A DNA stretch of 64,000 bases from Microbulbifer sp. ALW1 (GTDB taxonomy: Bacteria > Pseudomonadota > Gammaproteobacteria > Pseudomonadales > Cellvibrionaceae): contig NZ_CP047569.1 of NCBI RefSeq assembly GCF_009903625.1, forward strand, positions 1,706,501 to 1,770,500, written 5' to 3'. Position 1 is the stretch's first letter, and each line of letters begins with the position of its first letter. The notes below the pieces were generated by a model. That model did not search any database. It worked only from the letters and a program-made list of their open reading frames with translations, and was not told where the DNA came from. Shown here piece by piece: positions 36,701-44,041 of this stretch. Position numbers and translations under genes: made by a program.

Positions 36701-38751
36701 ACCTGGCCATCGGTTACTCCGTGGTCAACACCGCCCAGGTGAAATGGAATGATCCGGCGGTGTACAACGAGGCCACGGTGTCCATTGATATCGGTGGTAC
36801 ACCGGGCATTGCCAATTTGAGCGGTTACCTCTGGCACGATGTGAACTTTGATGAAGTGACGGACAGTGAAGAGCGCCTGCTCACCAACTGGACGGTTAAT
36901 CTTTACTTCAACAATGGATTGCTGGAAACCGTACAGAGCGACGACAACGGCTACTTTGTTTTCGACGGTCTGGTGCCGAATATGGAAGGTGCGGCTGCGG
37001 GTGGCGCGACTTACGAGCTGCGCTACCTGGCCCCGAATGCGGTGGAATCGACGGCATCTCTGGGTAACACCAGCTCCGATTACACCAACGGTCCACAGCA
37101 GATCCGCGATATTTATATCGGTTCCGGTGCCAACCCGCAGAACCTGAATCTGCCGATCACGCCCAATGGGGTAGTTTACGATTCGGTACTGCGTCAGCCG
37201 GTTTCTGGTGCTCGGGTGCGGATGCTCCGTGCCTCCAGCGGCCAGCCGCTGCCGGATACCTGTTTCGAGGATCCCAAGCAACAGAACCAGGTCACCATGC
37301 CGGGCGGTTACTACAAGTTCGATGTGAACTTCAGCAATGCCTCCTGCACGGTAAATGCGGATTACCTGATCGAAATCGATGTGCCCAACGAAGACTATGT
37401 CTCCGGCCCATCGCAGATCATTCCGCCGCAGACCGGGACTGAAACCGGTAGCTTTGATGTGGCTGCCTGCCTCGGCAGCGCTGCAGACCTGATTCCCGGC
37501 ACCCCGGATCACTGTGAGGTCCAGCTCTCTGACTTGCCGCCGCCCATCGACATGGAAGCGCGCAGTAGCGAGACGGATTACTACCTGCGGGTAAATCTGG
37601 ACGACAGCAACCAGCCGGGCAGCAGCCAGCTGTTCAACAACCACATTGCACTGGACCCGCAATTGGAAGGCGCACTCGCGCTGACCAAAACCGCGGCCAT
37701 GTTGAATGTGACTCGCAGCCAGCTGGTGCCTTACACCATTACCTTCACCAACAGCCTGCCGGTGCCATTGACCGACCTGCAGCTGGTGGATTACTTCCCA
37801 GCAGGCTTCAAGTATGTGGCGGGCTCTGCCAGCCTCGATGGCATGTCGGTTGAGCCGGAAGTGAACGGGCTGCAGCTGCAGTGGCCGCACCTGCGTGCCG
37901 AAAGCGAGCAGACCCACAGCATGAAGCTGTTGCTGGTCGTGGGTTCTGGTGTGGGCGAAGGCAAATACGTCAACCGTGCGCGCATGTTCAATGAGCTTTC
38001 CGGACAGCAGACATCCGGCGAAGCCACGGCCACGGTGCGCGTGGTGCCCGATCCCACCTTCGACTGTACCGATGTGGTGGGCAAGGTATACGACGATAAG
38101 AACCTGAATGGCTACCAGGATTCAGGTGAGGGCGGTGTGCCTGGTGCACGGGTGGTGACAGCCAACGGTTTGAAAGCGACCACCGATGCACACGGGCGCT
38201 TCCACATTACCTGTGCGGCGGTACCCAACCCGGATCGCGGTTCCAACTTCGTACTGAAGCTGGATGACCGCAGCCTGCCCAGCGGCTATCGCCTGACCAC
38301 AGAGAACCCGCGGGTGCAGCGTGCCACGCGAGGCAAAATGCTGGAGTTCAACTTCGGTACCAGCCTGCATCGTGTCGTGCGTCTGGATCTGGCAGAGGCG
38401 GTATTCGAGCCGGGCTCCACCGAATTGCGCCCGCAATGGCACTCGCGCACGGAATTGCTGCTGGAAAAACTGCAGGATGCACCGTCTCTGCTGCGTCTTT
38501 CTTACCTGGCGGAAAACGAAGATCCGGCACTGGTAGACGCGCGATTGGCAGCCATCAAGGCGCAGATTGCCGGGGATTGGGCGGCACTCGACTGCTGCTA
38601 CCCGCTCAATATCGAAACCGAAATATTCTGGCGCCGCGGTGCGCCGCCCAGCCGTGGTGGTTTACTGGATGGCCTTAAACGCAGCGTCGATCGCGCACTG
38701 GGTACCGATACTGGTACCCAAAACCGCGACGATCAGGGAGGATTCAATTGA
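24760..38751 (+). CDS. Giant surface protein with about 20 DUF11-like repeats and OmpA-like tail
   Basis: The 4663-residue protein has a signal peptide (about 1-40, ending GQVLAAP). An N-terminal domain with several Cys precedes about 20 Ig-like DUF11/TIGR01451-type units. Typical unit features are VLEYVVTLTNNGNATAYDL, a DxLP turn and YVAGSTTLNG. Near residue 1310 there is a calcium-loop-like DGIDNDGDGAVDEDN. From about residue 4020 come SdrD_B-like domains (GYLWHDVNFDEVTDSEE; GKVYDDKNLNGYQDSGEGG), another DUF11 unit, and a degenerate OmpA-like end (VFEPGSTELRPQW). An ATG at 24703 is in frame, but the ATG at 24760 gives the signal peptide. The stop overlaps the next gene in TGATG. It is probably a long surface fibre or adhesin; this is inferred. 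Confidence 0.85.
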   Translation: MKSEVTGQKSFRNALAALMYSVRLWLSVALLASVSGQVLAAPTGYCVANPTAPTQLVDVRTGANVTYCDLCGYGYIEVQITNPYRSGDDDFAYITSSLQQDQEEERWGGRYRRRSGNYYTYTSNGDYGSFNPDMDFSSRTDDEAGLVVRIPNASGLRLYQDLDITAGGTTIDSNNASQVQQALNGGNWEIRIGGLPDLADGNNTTMTVRIPVHRPLVSSSDGPEQLNAFDNVNVTAEINYVTTDSCTSGGTERRAHTDSDICPTNWSAWTDYENPRPPYPPYPGTATDCTPSTPSDVDVFNPTSADTSALVVNKPVLEIDKQGWNYDAGQREGTRSDTVYGHNDDDIVWRLNLANNGTAPLQDLRIDDVLSRADVMNANFVCPTQGEADAVAANNGVLPGTTDCVATDALTGSVLADWDVLPPFGDGIDIPSPYAGTVEAETSGSSSGTIDIAEGGEINLYLVGKLQRDASCSSGTPLINSLEDVQFGCAVQTPPGGIIPGLDDTGELRTWYGQGSVAGGATALEVERTLTGIDGSATVGMRGLMTITLSNQSGGTVWFDSSMGYHLRDQLPDGYVLDPSFAPQLLRPAGNNGYTDGSFYGDYAGQVDQLQWVNPEDGVDSVDTTNYTSYLGNTAPEFKLSSSTQYTESNPDAAYNSGKTYRDLMRHGDVVVIRFAIIHKDPAHFDRAADLDVVPEEPGVNLFQRPEPTDPVALSASLQNTLEVDFKTLCDSQGTQQYNLTDNGISSSPTDNTGGSSIVFDPEDLDVEILDQSFIVTNDPDQTTPLRVRATNNGGVDARDASIFISFGPTLEVVTVDERNGNWQCDIASVSGSPVPQPSPYKAWVVNPPGDPDLLHLPLTTTGTAYRCYPNHGNSLNRVLAVNESVEFHFEVRKALDLALVLEDDVTFRADAIGEIWTVASLNLAAPTVNMSNTGGTTNNRAVQSYTTTNTPTAINNHQPLWFPQPGNAGQNNARSDGEVDRGNLYSLDANWSRGIGFNLLKDQVAWSAAGGNLWALEGSIPPLGECNESSPATLNAALPSSAMSDGYPNFARKQRELVQIGEECTNLIQTGGWFGFKSRGFSFIGVRDIQVQDEVEDGLVYISNTEPQVGVQIAGATPTPNDPSKSTLDEGFFGWLFTGNQAGSDGSSDYITTIDQWFHVNATTRIQNKALNARSAPNVQAADRNNVLNSSFEAAYHNENTGVDEYFDFGNSIVGYPWERIRRVDVVVTEPEISLAKNYCEAGNFSSASGDCSGGWQQNLTGADTSRDYIVRLRLVNANETSGEPNAPAYDLVVTDTVPDLLVVVDPGSDGIDNDGDGAVDEDNEHLSLVENTPNDGVDATLIFSHSHSDTGAPVGSSANNGLRRLNGGTGSSEDGRSVNLYYKVNPDERIAPNQMLQSAYSIVYDTLEGGDASDRNEFGNQTVELRGNGDIGGARAYDAGPADASITFITPAVEPKEITALSDTTLGEMVGGYQAVKIGEEIEYTLTGQLPYQQLRGLIVSDTLPAGLSCVDAPSIDLSAPPYAAAGFRRPDLSQVPVITPVCSGTQVSWDFGDVTLTTPGSESLFSFPVRFIARVDNTPANNNGEGSSGTVLENGTGDSTFLRYADAMGNESKLSFGNVSVRVIEPELALEKSWTDPQDAGDDITVTLTATNNGSAPAYNLRILEDLVDSEMTFIAGSVNGTDPPAVDTDAFGENQPVFVWAPENPLLPGEAREFTFLVRVGDSAQPQQQLQNTAHAAWTSLPTRSTALNPIDQNDGSARTGQIGVNGAVDGMRIGELPLETGADAVNDYEISSNQVTADLDRVLLNKQDLSPGVLPEIGAHKQFQITIDLPEGTTQELQLRDLLDSGSTSYVLTRDANYEVSYTFTRIASINGNTALGENAFSSSAPVNGASGEILWDIGTVLTETESDLPTAGAINPQIVITYYARINNDTNTGTASGEGNSLQNGAELRYQHGSTLATVTETADTPAITVTESVLSADKSVTQITPGQLTRGSVLEYVVTLTNNGNATAYDLNLVDSLPEEFQWDDSVAPTVTISGSPVAGFVATPDTTIANTLVWGRGNSDGSLDLPAGQQLLLTYQVTVAANGGPFTNEVTADWTSLQDDVAANSDYERTGADCPAAPNDYCITATETTDAAAEDNTALVKAFESDSWVLDGSDATDAELRVGDTVDYRLTVTLNESVTANVTIADTLPVGLEFVDLVSVNGQTSAPFENTGGFTHEPVITSVAGDANAGQVLTLALGDVDAVDGNDSNNEFTILYRARVVTDVLAHQDVLGPLNNQAELSYDAFDGSTVALPPVIAAIAVHQPLLSSLVKTDTLSGRAGSGTQADPYLVVLAADTMQFRLQSCNQGDAPAYNVQLSDTLAPQLNEAALSDASVFTVAIDGTATSEFTYSGQPAAGGSFTLTLNDDAPLLPDQCLTVDYSIGFSADIGTSELFRNSASVSSYWSLPGTNGQQYSDDTVASVWMQNPSNAMPPEKVLTSAASATIGEEVRYRITIPEDNIARTEVVLTDTLAPQFTFVSAALSINGGTASDLLNSGSGSALSFELGTLQAGETAQIELLLRVANSADSNAGDSVINQASYSTGGVTYTSAATDPLTIVEPQIALEKEVIAAPAAINAGTVLDYRLSITEAGSADSAAAYELVVTDVLDAGLEYVSGSASIGDPVISGDAASGFTLEWNLTSVAVGESLAVDYQAVVQDDARPGQVLNNVAEVRWTSLSGDSDWERDGSETPAYNDYLSSATASVTVSDNTSLAKALVYDTFDGTGSIRVGDRARFAVTATMQKGTYPSVVITDTLPVGMVFEEVVSADFFGSDETSTVASAVSVNGAELVFTLGDVTNPASAAGDTLQIVYEVRVQNGSVLAQLPSRQSLENTVALEYALPSGPASAINARAGVEAIQPLLAISRLDVSTAIGNDSEITVGEQATFTLDITNDGEAPAYDLQIQDVVPEGMRNGGGVTTQSIELLGSGSLPVRMPSYDAATGIALWDLDDSDVYTIPAGGTLRLVYTVTADDTLGAGLSLGNGVTLPVYYSFDNNVVPANGVAEERQDYRLAEAASAALTSPLPAALDKNITQPEAAVGEQFSYRITVPATPADTALYDVRIFDDLSASAADLRFIAVNKISGADGWTPENIGDETQIEIVDSVDGIDIPAGEQIEIELVVEVLDTDVNVAGLTFTNTASYRFSTFGGDLELLADTSQEMTLVEPELTLEKAGPETLHAGIAGDFTLNINNVGDSAAWDISIIDILPDVDQGGMCGRQPEVVSIQIFDTDTDTLVSALSEESDYQSSFADCTFTLTTTGVAVEPGQRLLVEYQAWLDEDTAGDQTLVNLAAAQWFSQGEDRENRRAYGAAPTDGTPEVLDHEDAHALVTQSATLQMLKEVVNVTSGQEPGKEASPGDTLRYTLTVNNVSEIPLAEFSIEDELGVLNTQQVFAPGTLTIIELPENAVDNSDAVAGATGSGWVRIGGLTLAPQGESDEERSDSVTVVFEVQLASVIDSGTAVLNQSNVIAYGQTLAVSDDPNINGTSDPESPGEEDPTQVIIESAPVLKVEKTSEDLTGEPDSLMPGDTLRYTIRVENIGNENMLEASLRDQVPANTVYVAGSTTLNGTALDDVDGSTPLAQTLVIQSPGAEEGELLADPEAGGTLAALITFDVTINDVNDGTVISNQGFANGVGAGAGAGGENTPIDEKPSDDPTTEVVDDPTINIVGNVPLLRVQKTVELAVDNMTAGIIDPEDVLRYTITVRNMGGKDATEVRLVDLVPEHTTYVAGSTTLNGIAVADNGGESPLVAGIAISSDDLTPPMPTAYEGIITTAQTATIVFDVMVNVDTERGTIISNQGNVYSLELPLTLSDADGNSSNGAQPTEVVVGDAQQLSITKEVAVVGGGAAESGEVLEYLVRITNISAVPASLVSIYDDLLVAGEGVLTYVEDSGRLNGQPDGVMVDGPLITVDYSTNYGDLEPSESITLRFQAKLGENLAIGYSVVNTAQVKWNDPAVYNEATVSIDIGGTPGIANLSGYLWHDVNFDEVTDSEERLLTNWTVNLYFNNGLLETVQSDDNGYFVFDGLVPNMEGAAAGGATYELRYLAPNAVESTASLGNTSSDYTNGPQQIRDIYIGSGANPQNLNLPITPNGVVYDSVLRQPVSGARVRMLRASSGQPLPDTCFEDPKQQNQVTMPGGYYKFDVNFSNASCTVNADYLIEIDVPNEDYVSGPSQIIPPQTGTETGSFDVAACLGSAADLIPGTPDHCEVQLSDLPPPIDMEARSSETDYYLRVNLDDSNQPGSSQLFNNHIALDPQLEGALALTKTAAMLNVTRSQLVPYTITFTNSLPVPLTDLQLVDYFPAGFKYVAGSASLDGMSVEPEVNGLQLQWPHLRAESEQTHSMKLLLVVGSGVGEGKYVNRARMFNELSGQQTSGEATATVRVVPDPTFDCTDVVGKVYDDKNLNGYQDSGEGGVPGARVVTANGLKATTDAHGRFHITCAAVPNPDRGSNFVLKLDDRSLPSGYRLTTENPRVQRATRGKMLEFNFGTSLHRVVRLDLAEAVFEPGSTELRPQWHSRTELLLEKLQDAPSLLRLSYLAENEDPALVDARLAAIKAQIAGDWAALDCCYPLNIETEIFWRRGAPPSRGGLLDGLKRSVDRALGTDTGTQNRDDQGGFN

Positions 38752-41700
38752 TGTCCCGTCCTTCTAAAGAACGAATTTTAAAAATAAAAGCGGCGATGCA
38801 GCCGGCATTCGCCTTTGCTTCCGTCCTGTCTGTTGCGATTTCAGTAGCCAGCTTCCCGGCGCTGGCCCAGGAGGAAACGCTGGAGCAGGAAACTGCTGTA
38901 GCGGATGGCGCTGTAGTAGATGATGCTGTCGCCGAGCGCAGCTGGTGGCAATTAATCCCTGGCCTGTCCCTGGGTAGTGAATCAGCGGCGGACTACAGCA
39001 ACAAGCCGCTGGGCCACAATACGGAAACCACACTGATCCCCGCCGCTGGCCAGCTGTGGGTGCAGGATGCGGAAGCCTTTATCGATCCAGAGCAGCCGGT
39101 GCTGGAAACCGATGCGCTGCCGCCGCTGGAATATCGCGAGGTGGACGATGAAATCGATCCGGAATTGATTGCACAGTTAAAAGAGAAACTCGCAGCACTG
39201 GAGAATGCCCACGAGCTGCAGCTGATTTTTACCGGCCACACCGATAGTGACCCGCTAACCGAAGACGAGCTTGCGGATTACCCGGACAAGGTAGCCTTCA
39301 CCCAGGCCCGCGCACGTCAGGTGGCGGAGTATTTCCAGACCGCACTGGAACTGCCGGAAGAAGCAGTATTGTTTGAAGGCCGTGGCGACAGCGAACCCCT
39401 GACGGAAAACATCACCGCCAAGGGGCGGGAGATGAACCGTCGGGTGGATGTAAAGCTGCGCTATTTCGAATTAGACCAGGAAGCGCGTGATGCCCAGCGC
39501 CGCGCGCAGGCGCTGCAGCTCAATCGGGTAAAAGTCTGCCGTCAGGAAACGGTGTGTAAGCTGCGTTACACCGCCGGCTCCGACCAGCGCGCGCGACTGA
39601 AAAACCTGGTGTCTCCGCTGCGCCTGCAGCCGGGCCAGGTGGATTTACCAGCGGCCTTTGTGCGCCGTATCAGCGAGGTGCGTGCCACCCTGTTGGAAAA
39701 ACCGAATCTCACGATTCATTTTGTCGGCCATACCGATGGCAAGCCGCTGCCCGAAGGGCCGGCGGAACTCTATGACGACCAGATGGCGCTGTCCCGTGCG
39801 GAAGCGCGTCGTGTCGCCCTGGCGGTGGCCGATCAGTTGAACCTGCCGGGCTATATGGTGACCAGCAGCGGTAAAGGCGCAACCCAGCCGATCGCGGCCA
39901 ACGACACCGCCAAGGGACGCTCCCTGAACCGCCGTGTAGAGGTGGAGTTCTGGTATGACGATCTGTTGGAAACCGCCTCAGACGGTTTACAGGCGTGCCC
40001 TGAGTCGGCGGCGGCAGAAACCATTACCATCGCCCACGAATCCCCCACCGGGGATATCGCTCCGATCTTTATCAACAGCGGTGATCCGCAGATTTCTGCC
40101 GCCCAGCTGGCGCAGATGCAGCGGATGATGGATGAAGTGGCGGGCAAGCAACATGTGCGCCTGAGCTTTATCGGTTACAGCGATAACCAGCGTATGGAGC
40201 GTCGTGAGGCCATGGTCTACGGCGACGACGTCGGGCTGTCCTTCGCCCGTGCACAAAAGACCATGCAAGCAGTCCAGGCGCATCTGGGCCTGAGCGACGA
40301 TCAGGTCGAATTCGAAGGCCGCGGCTTTGTGGAGTCCAAAGACGTCGTGCAGACCGGCTTTATCCACATGGACGGTGCCCGTGTGGAAGTGCAGGTGCTC
40401 TATGATGAGCTGGCGGTTCTGGCGGAAAAAGACCGTCTGGAAATCGAGCGCATCCAACAGGAAGCCAAGGCCAACAACCCCTATGCCCTGAACCTGATGC
40501 GTATTACCGTCGATGGCGCGCCGGAATACGATCCCTACAAGAACTCTGCCGACCTGCAGCGCTGTACCGACGTGGCACTGGAGCAGGCAAATATCCAGTT
40601 CCGCTTTGACAACCAGGCGATGCAACCGCGTCTGAACGTCAGCGCGTTTCCGAGCACGATCCGCTACGCCGACGATCCTGAAACCGAGATTGCCGACAGC
40701 CGGGTCCAGTTCAAACGCTACACCAACTATCCGTCGTTCATTACCCGCGCGGAAGTGCGCATCTTTGAAGAGCAGCAGTCACTGCGCGACGCGCCGCTGG
40801 CGGTAGTGACCCTGGATCAGAATGGCGAAGGCAGCTGGGAAGCAGACTTTGACAGCTTCCAGGCGCCGCTGAAAAAACTGCAGTATGTACTGCGGGTTTA
40901 CGACTGGAAGCAGCGCTTTGATGAAACCCGGCCACAGACTCTGTGGCTTGTGGATAACTTCGAGCCACAACTGCAGCAGGCGACGACCGAGAAGGAGCTG
41001 TTGGTTGGTTACGGTGAAAACCGCCTCGCGGAGCAGAATATCCCGGTCAGTGGTAATGCGGTGCTGGTCAATGGTGACCAGATCCCTGCGGGACACAGCG
41101 TTTGGCTCGCTGGGCGCGAAGTTCCGGTGAGTAACAACGGCGGATTTGTCGCCGAGGAAATTTTTGCCAAAGGGCTGCACACGGTGGAAGTGGCGGTTCT
41201 GGATAGCGAAGGCAACGGCGAACTGTTCCTGCGAGACCTGGAGTTCAATCGCGACGACTGGTTTACCGTGGGCATGGCCGACGTCACCATTGCCCGGGAC
41301 AAGACCAATGGCCCGGCGGCACTGGTCACCGGCGATGAAACCCACTATGACAATTCCGCGAGTTACGATGGCCGTCTGGCTTTCTATACCAGCGGTGGTT
41401 TTGGCGATGGCTGGCAGCTGTCTGCCAGTGCGGATACCGAAGAGGGGCCGGTCGACGAACTGTTTTCCAACTTCATGGAGAAAACGCCGGACGCGCTCTT
41501 CCGTCGTCTGGACAGCGACCTTTACTACCCGACCTTCGGTGATGACTCGACGGTTGTGGAAGATGCCCCCACTTCCGGCAAGTTTTATATCAAGCTGGAA
41601 AACTACGACGACTACGGTCTCTGGGGTAACTTCAACGCCTCTTATACCGATAATGAACTGGCGCATATCGACCGCGCGCTCTACGGGGCCAATTTCCATT

Positions 41701-43979
41701 TTGAAACCGACGACGTTACCGACTTTGGCGAAAAGCGTTTTCAGGTGGATGCGTTCAGCGCGGAGCCGGGCACCATTGCAGGGCGCGATGAGTACCGCGG
41801 TACCGGTGGTTCCCTCTACTACCTGCGCCACCAGGACATCCTGACCGGCTCCGAACGGCTGCGCATTGAAGTGCGGGACAAAAACTCCGGGCTGGTATTG
41901 GGCGTGAAAAACCTGACGCCGGTGATCGATTACGACCTGGATTACATTCAGGGGCGGGTACTGCTGAATCGCCCTCTGTCGGCCATTGCCAACGACAACC
42001 TGATCATCCAGGATGGCTCATACAACGGTAACCCCCAGTACCTGGTGGCCCGCTATGAATACACGCCGGGCTTTGACGATCTGGATACTTTGGCGGTGGG
42101 CGGTCGCGCGCACTACTGGGCTGGTGATCACGTCAAAATCGGGCTGAGTGCCAGCCAGCAGGATGAAGAGGACAATGAATCCTCCCTCAACGGCGTCGAC
42201 CTGACACTGCGCAAAACCGCCGGCACCTGGATGAAAATCGAAGTGGCCGAGAGTCAGGGCAACACCCTGGACACTCTGTCTTCCTTCGATGGCGGTTACA
42301 GCTTCAATCAGGGCGGATTTGACCAGAGCAGTTTCGACTCGGCGACGGCCTATGACCCCGATGCCAAGGCCGGCGCCAACAAGTTTGAAGCGGCGCTGCA
42401 AATGGGTGACTTCTTTGAAGGTGCGCGCGGTTCCATGTCCCTGTATGCACAGCAGCGGGATGCGGGTTTCTCCGCGCCGGGCCAACTGGCTAACCAGGAG
42501 ACCGAGCAGCACGGCGCAGCCATCCAGGTTCCCATCGGTGAGCGCTTTGACGTGGGCGTGAAAGTGGATACCAAGGAGCAGGCTCAGGGGCTGCAGACAT
42601 CGTCGACCGATATGGAGCTGGGCTATCGACTCAGTGATAACTGGCGACTGGCTGCGGCTGCGCGCACCGATTCCCGTGAAGACTATTCACCGGTGGTTCC
42701 CGTTACCCAGAAGCAGGGTGACCGCACCGATGTGGCGGTGGAAGCGAGTTACGACTCCGGCGCGGACTGGCGGGCCTTCGGCTTCGTGCAGCGCACGGCA
42801 GAATTGTCCGGATCCCGCGAAGAAAACAACCGCGTCGGTTTTGGTGGTGCTTACCGTGTCAGCGAACGCCTGACTCTGGACAGCGAACTCTCCGGTGGCG
42901 ATACCGGGACGGCCGCGCGCCTGGGAACCGATTTCCTGGTCACCGACCGCACCAACCTCTACTTGAATTACACCCTGGACAACGAGCGCACCGACACCGG
43001 AGTGCGCGCGCGCAAAGGTAACCTGAACAGTGGTTTCCGCAGCCGTTACAGCGACAGTGTGAGCATTTACGGCGAGGAGCGTTACACCCACGGTGACGTC
43101 TCCACCGGCCTGACGCACGCCCTCGGCGTGGACCTGGCACCGAGTGATGTCTGGAATTACGGAACGTCGCTTGAGGCCGGTACTTTGGAGGATCCGCGTA
43201 CCGGTGCGGAAACTGAACGCCGTGCCGTGGGTGCGAGCATGGGCTTCAATGACGGCAGCCTGCGTTTATCCAGTGCGGTGGAATACCGTGTGGACAATAT
43301 GCAGACTTTGTCTGATCCGGAGACGGTGCTGGAAAACGAGCGCCAGACCTGGCTGATGAAAAATACCCTGAGCTTCCAGATCAACCCCGACTGGCGTCTT
43401 GTCGGTAAATTGAATTACTCCGACAGCCAGAGTTCCCAGGGTGAGTTTTACGATGGCAAGTTCACCGAGGGCGTTATGGGTTACGCCTACCGCCCGGTCT
43501 ACAACGATCGCTGGAACACGCTGCTGAAGTACACCTACTTCTACAATGTGCCCACCACCGATCAGGTACTGGTAACGAATACCGCCACCGAGTTTGTGCA
43601 GAAGAGCCACATCTTCTCTGTGGACACCAACTACGACATCAGCCGCCGCTGGACGCTCGGCGCCAAGTACGCCTATCGCCTGGGGCAGTTGAGCATGGAG
43701 CGGGAAGATCCGGAGTTCTTCGACAGTAGTGCGAGCCTGTACGTCGTGCGCGCCGACTGGCACTTCGTCAACAAATGGGACCTGCTGATCGAAGGCCGAC
43801 TGCTCGACCTGCCGGATGCGGGCGACCGCAAAAGCGGTGCATTGCTGGCGCTGTATCGCCAGATGGGGCGTCACTTCAAGGCGGGTATCGGTTACAACTT
43901 TACCGATTTCTCCGATGACCTCACCGACCTGGATTACGACAGCCAGGGTGTCTTCATCAATATGATTGGCAAGTTCTAG
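38751..43979 (+). CDS. Outer-membrane protein with three OmpA-like domains and C-terminal beta-barrel
   Basis: The 1742-residue protein has a signal peptide (about 1-40, ending FPALAQ). OmpA-like domain 1 (135-240) has FTGHTDSDPL and NRRVDVKL; domain 2 (300-403) has FVGHTDGKPL and NRRVEVEF; a degenerate third (437-553) has FIGYSDNQ and FEGRG. Ig-like linker domains follow. From about 860 to the end there are alternating strands of a large beta-barrel, finishing in aromatic Phe (NMIGKF), the usual outer-membrane insertion signal. A TTG three bases earlier is possible, but GGGAGG suits the ATG. The start overlaps the stop of the giant gene, so the two are co-translated. It may anchor or export the giant protein; this is inference. 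Confidence 0.83.
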   Translation: MSRPSKERILKIKAAMQPAFAFASVLSVAISVASFPALAQEETLEQETAVADGAVVDDAVAERSWWQLIPGLSLGSESAADYSNKPLGHNTETTLIPAAGQLWVQDAEAFIDPEQPVLETDALPPLEYREVDDEIDPELIAQLKEKLAALENAHELQLIFTGHTDSDPLTEDELADYPDKVAFTQARARQVAEYFQTALELPEEAVLFEGRGDSEPLTENITAKGREMNRRVDVKLRYFELDQEARDAQRRAQALQLNRVKVCRQETVCKLRYTAGSDQRARLKNLVSPLRLQPGQVDLPAAFVRRISEVRATLLEKPNLTIHFVGHTDGKPLPEGPAELYDDQMALSRAEARRVALAVADQLNLPGYMVTSSGKGATQPIAANDTAKGRSLNRRVEVEFWYDDLLETASDGLQACPESAAAETITIAHESPTGDIAPIFINSGDPQISAAQLAQMQRMMDEVAGKQHVRLSFIGYSDNQRMERREAMVYGDDVGLSFARAQKTMQAVQAHLGLSDDQVEFEGRGFVESKDVVQTGFIHMDGARVEVQVLYDELAVLAEKDRLEIERIQQEAKANNPYALNLMRITVDGAPEYDPYKNSADLQRCTDVALEQANIQFRFDNQAMQPRLNVSAFPSTIRYADDPETEIADSRVQFKRYTNYPSFITRAEVRIFEEQQSLRDAPLAVVTLDQNGEGSWEADFDSFQAPLKKLQYVLRVYDWKQRFDETRPQTLWLVDNFEPQLQQATTEKELLVGYGENRLAEQNIPVSGNAVLVNGDQIPAGHSVWLAGREVPVSNNGGFVAEEIFAKGLHTVEVAVLDSEGNGELFLRDLEFNRDDWFTVGMADVTIARDKTNGPAALVTGDETHYDNSASYDGRLAFYTSGGFGDGWQLSASADTEEGPVDELFSNFMEKTPDALFRRLDSDLYYPTFGDDSTVVEDAPTSGKFYIKLENYDDYGLWGNFNASYTDNELAHIDRALYGANFHFETDDVTDFGEKRFQVDAFSAEPGTIAGRDEYRGTGGSLYYLRHQDILTGSERLRIEVRDKNSGLVLGVKNLTPVIDYDLDYIQGRVLLNRPLSAIANDNLIIQDGSYNGNPQYLVARYEYTPGFDDLDTLAVGGRAHYWAGDHVKIGLSASQQDEEDNESSLNGVDLTLRKTAGTWMKIEVAESQGNTLDTLSSFDGGYSFNQGGFDQSSFDSATAYDPDAKAGANKFEAALQMGDFFEGARGSMSLYAQQRDAGFSAPGQLANQETEQHGAAIQVPIGERFDVGVKVDTKEQAQGLQTSSTDMELGYRLSDNWRLAAAARTDSREDYSPVVPVTQKQGDRTDVAVEASYDSGADWRAFGFVQRTAELSGSREENNRVGFGGAYRVSERLTLDSELSGGDTGTAARLGTDFLVTDRTNLYLNYTLDNERTDTGVRARKGNLNSGFRSRYSDSVSIYGEERYTHGDVSTGLTHALGVDLAPSDVWNYGTSLEAGTLEDPRTGAETERRAVGASMGFNDGSLRLSSAVEYRVDNMQTLSDPETVLENERQTWLMKNTLSFQINPDWRLVGKLNYSDSQSSQGEFYDGKFTEGVMGYAYRPVYNDRWNTLLKYTYFYNVPTTDQVLVTNTATEFVQKSHIFSVDTNYDISRRWTLGAKYAYRLGQLSMEREDPEFFDSSASLYVVRADWHFVNKWDLLIEGRLLDLPDAGDRKSGALLALYRQMGRHFKAGIGYNFTDFSDDLTDLDYDSQGVFINMIGKF

Positions 43980-44002
43980 GTATCACTGAAAAGCTACTGC
44001 GC

Positions 44003-44035
44003 GGGCGTCTGGCGGCGCCCGTCAGGTTTTAGTTC
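44003..44035. terminator. Possible terminator between convergent genes
   Basis: A short GGGCG/CGCCC stem (44003-44007, 44016-44020) with T-rich sequence downstream on the + strand lies in the 62-bp gap between the OmpA-barrel gene and the convergent oxidoreductase gene. The stem is weak. Confidence 0.4.
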
Positions 44036-44041
44036 TTTGTT

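Noticed and set aside
36130..37917. 595-codon open frame on the - strand inside the giant DUF11 gene
   Set aside because: The + strand frame is continuous with clear DUF11 and SdrD_B-like motifs; the antisense product has no recognisable domains.
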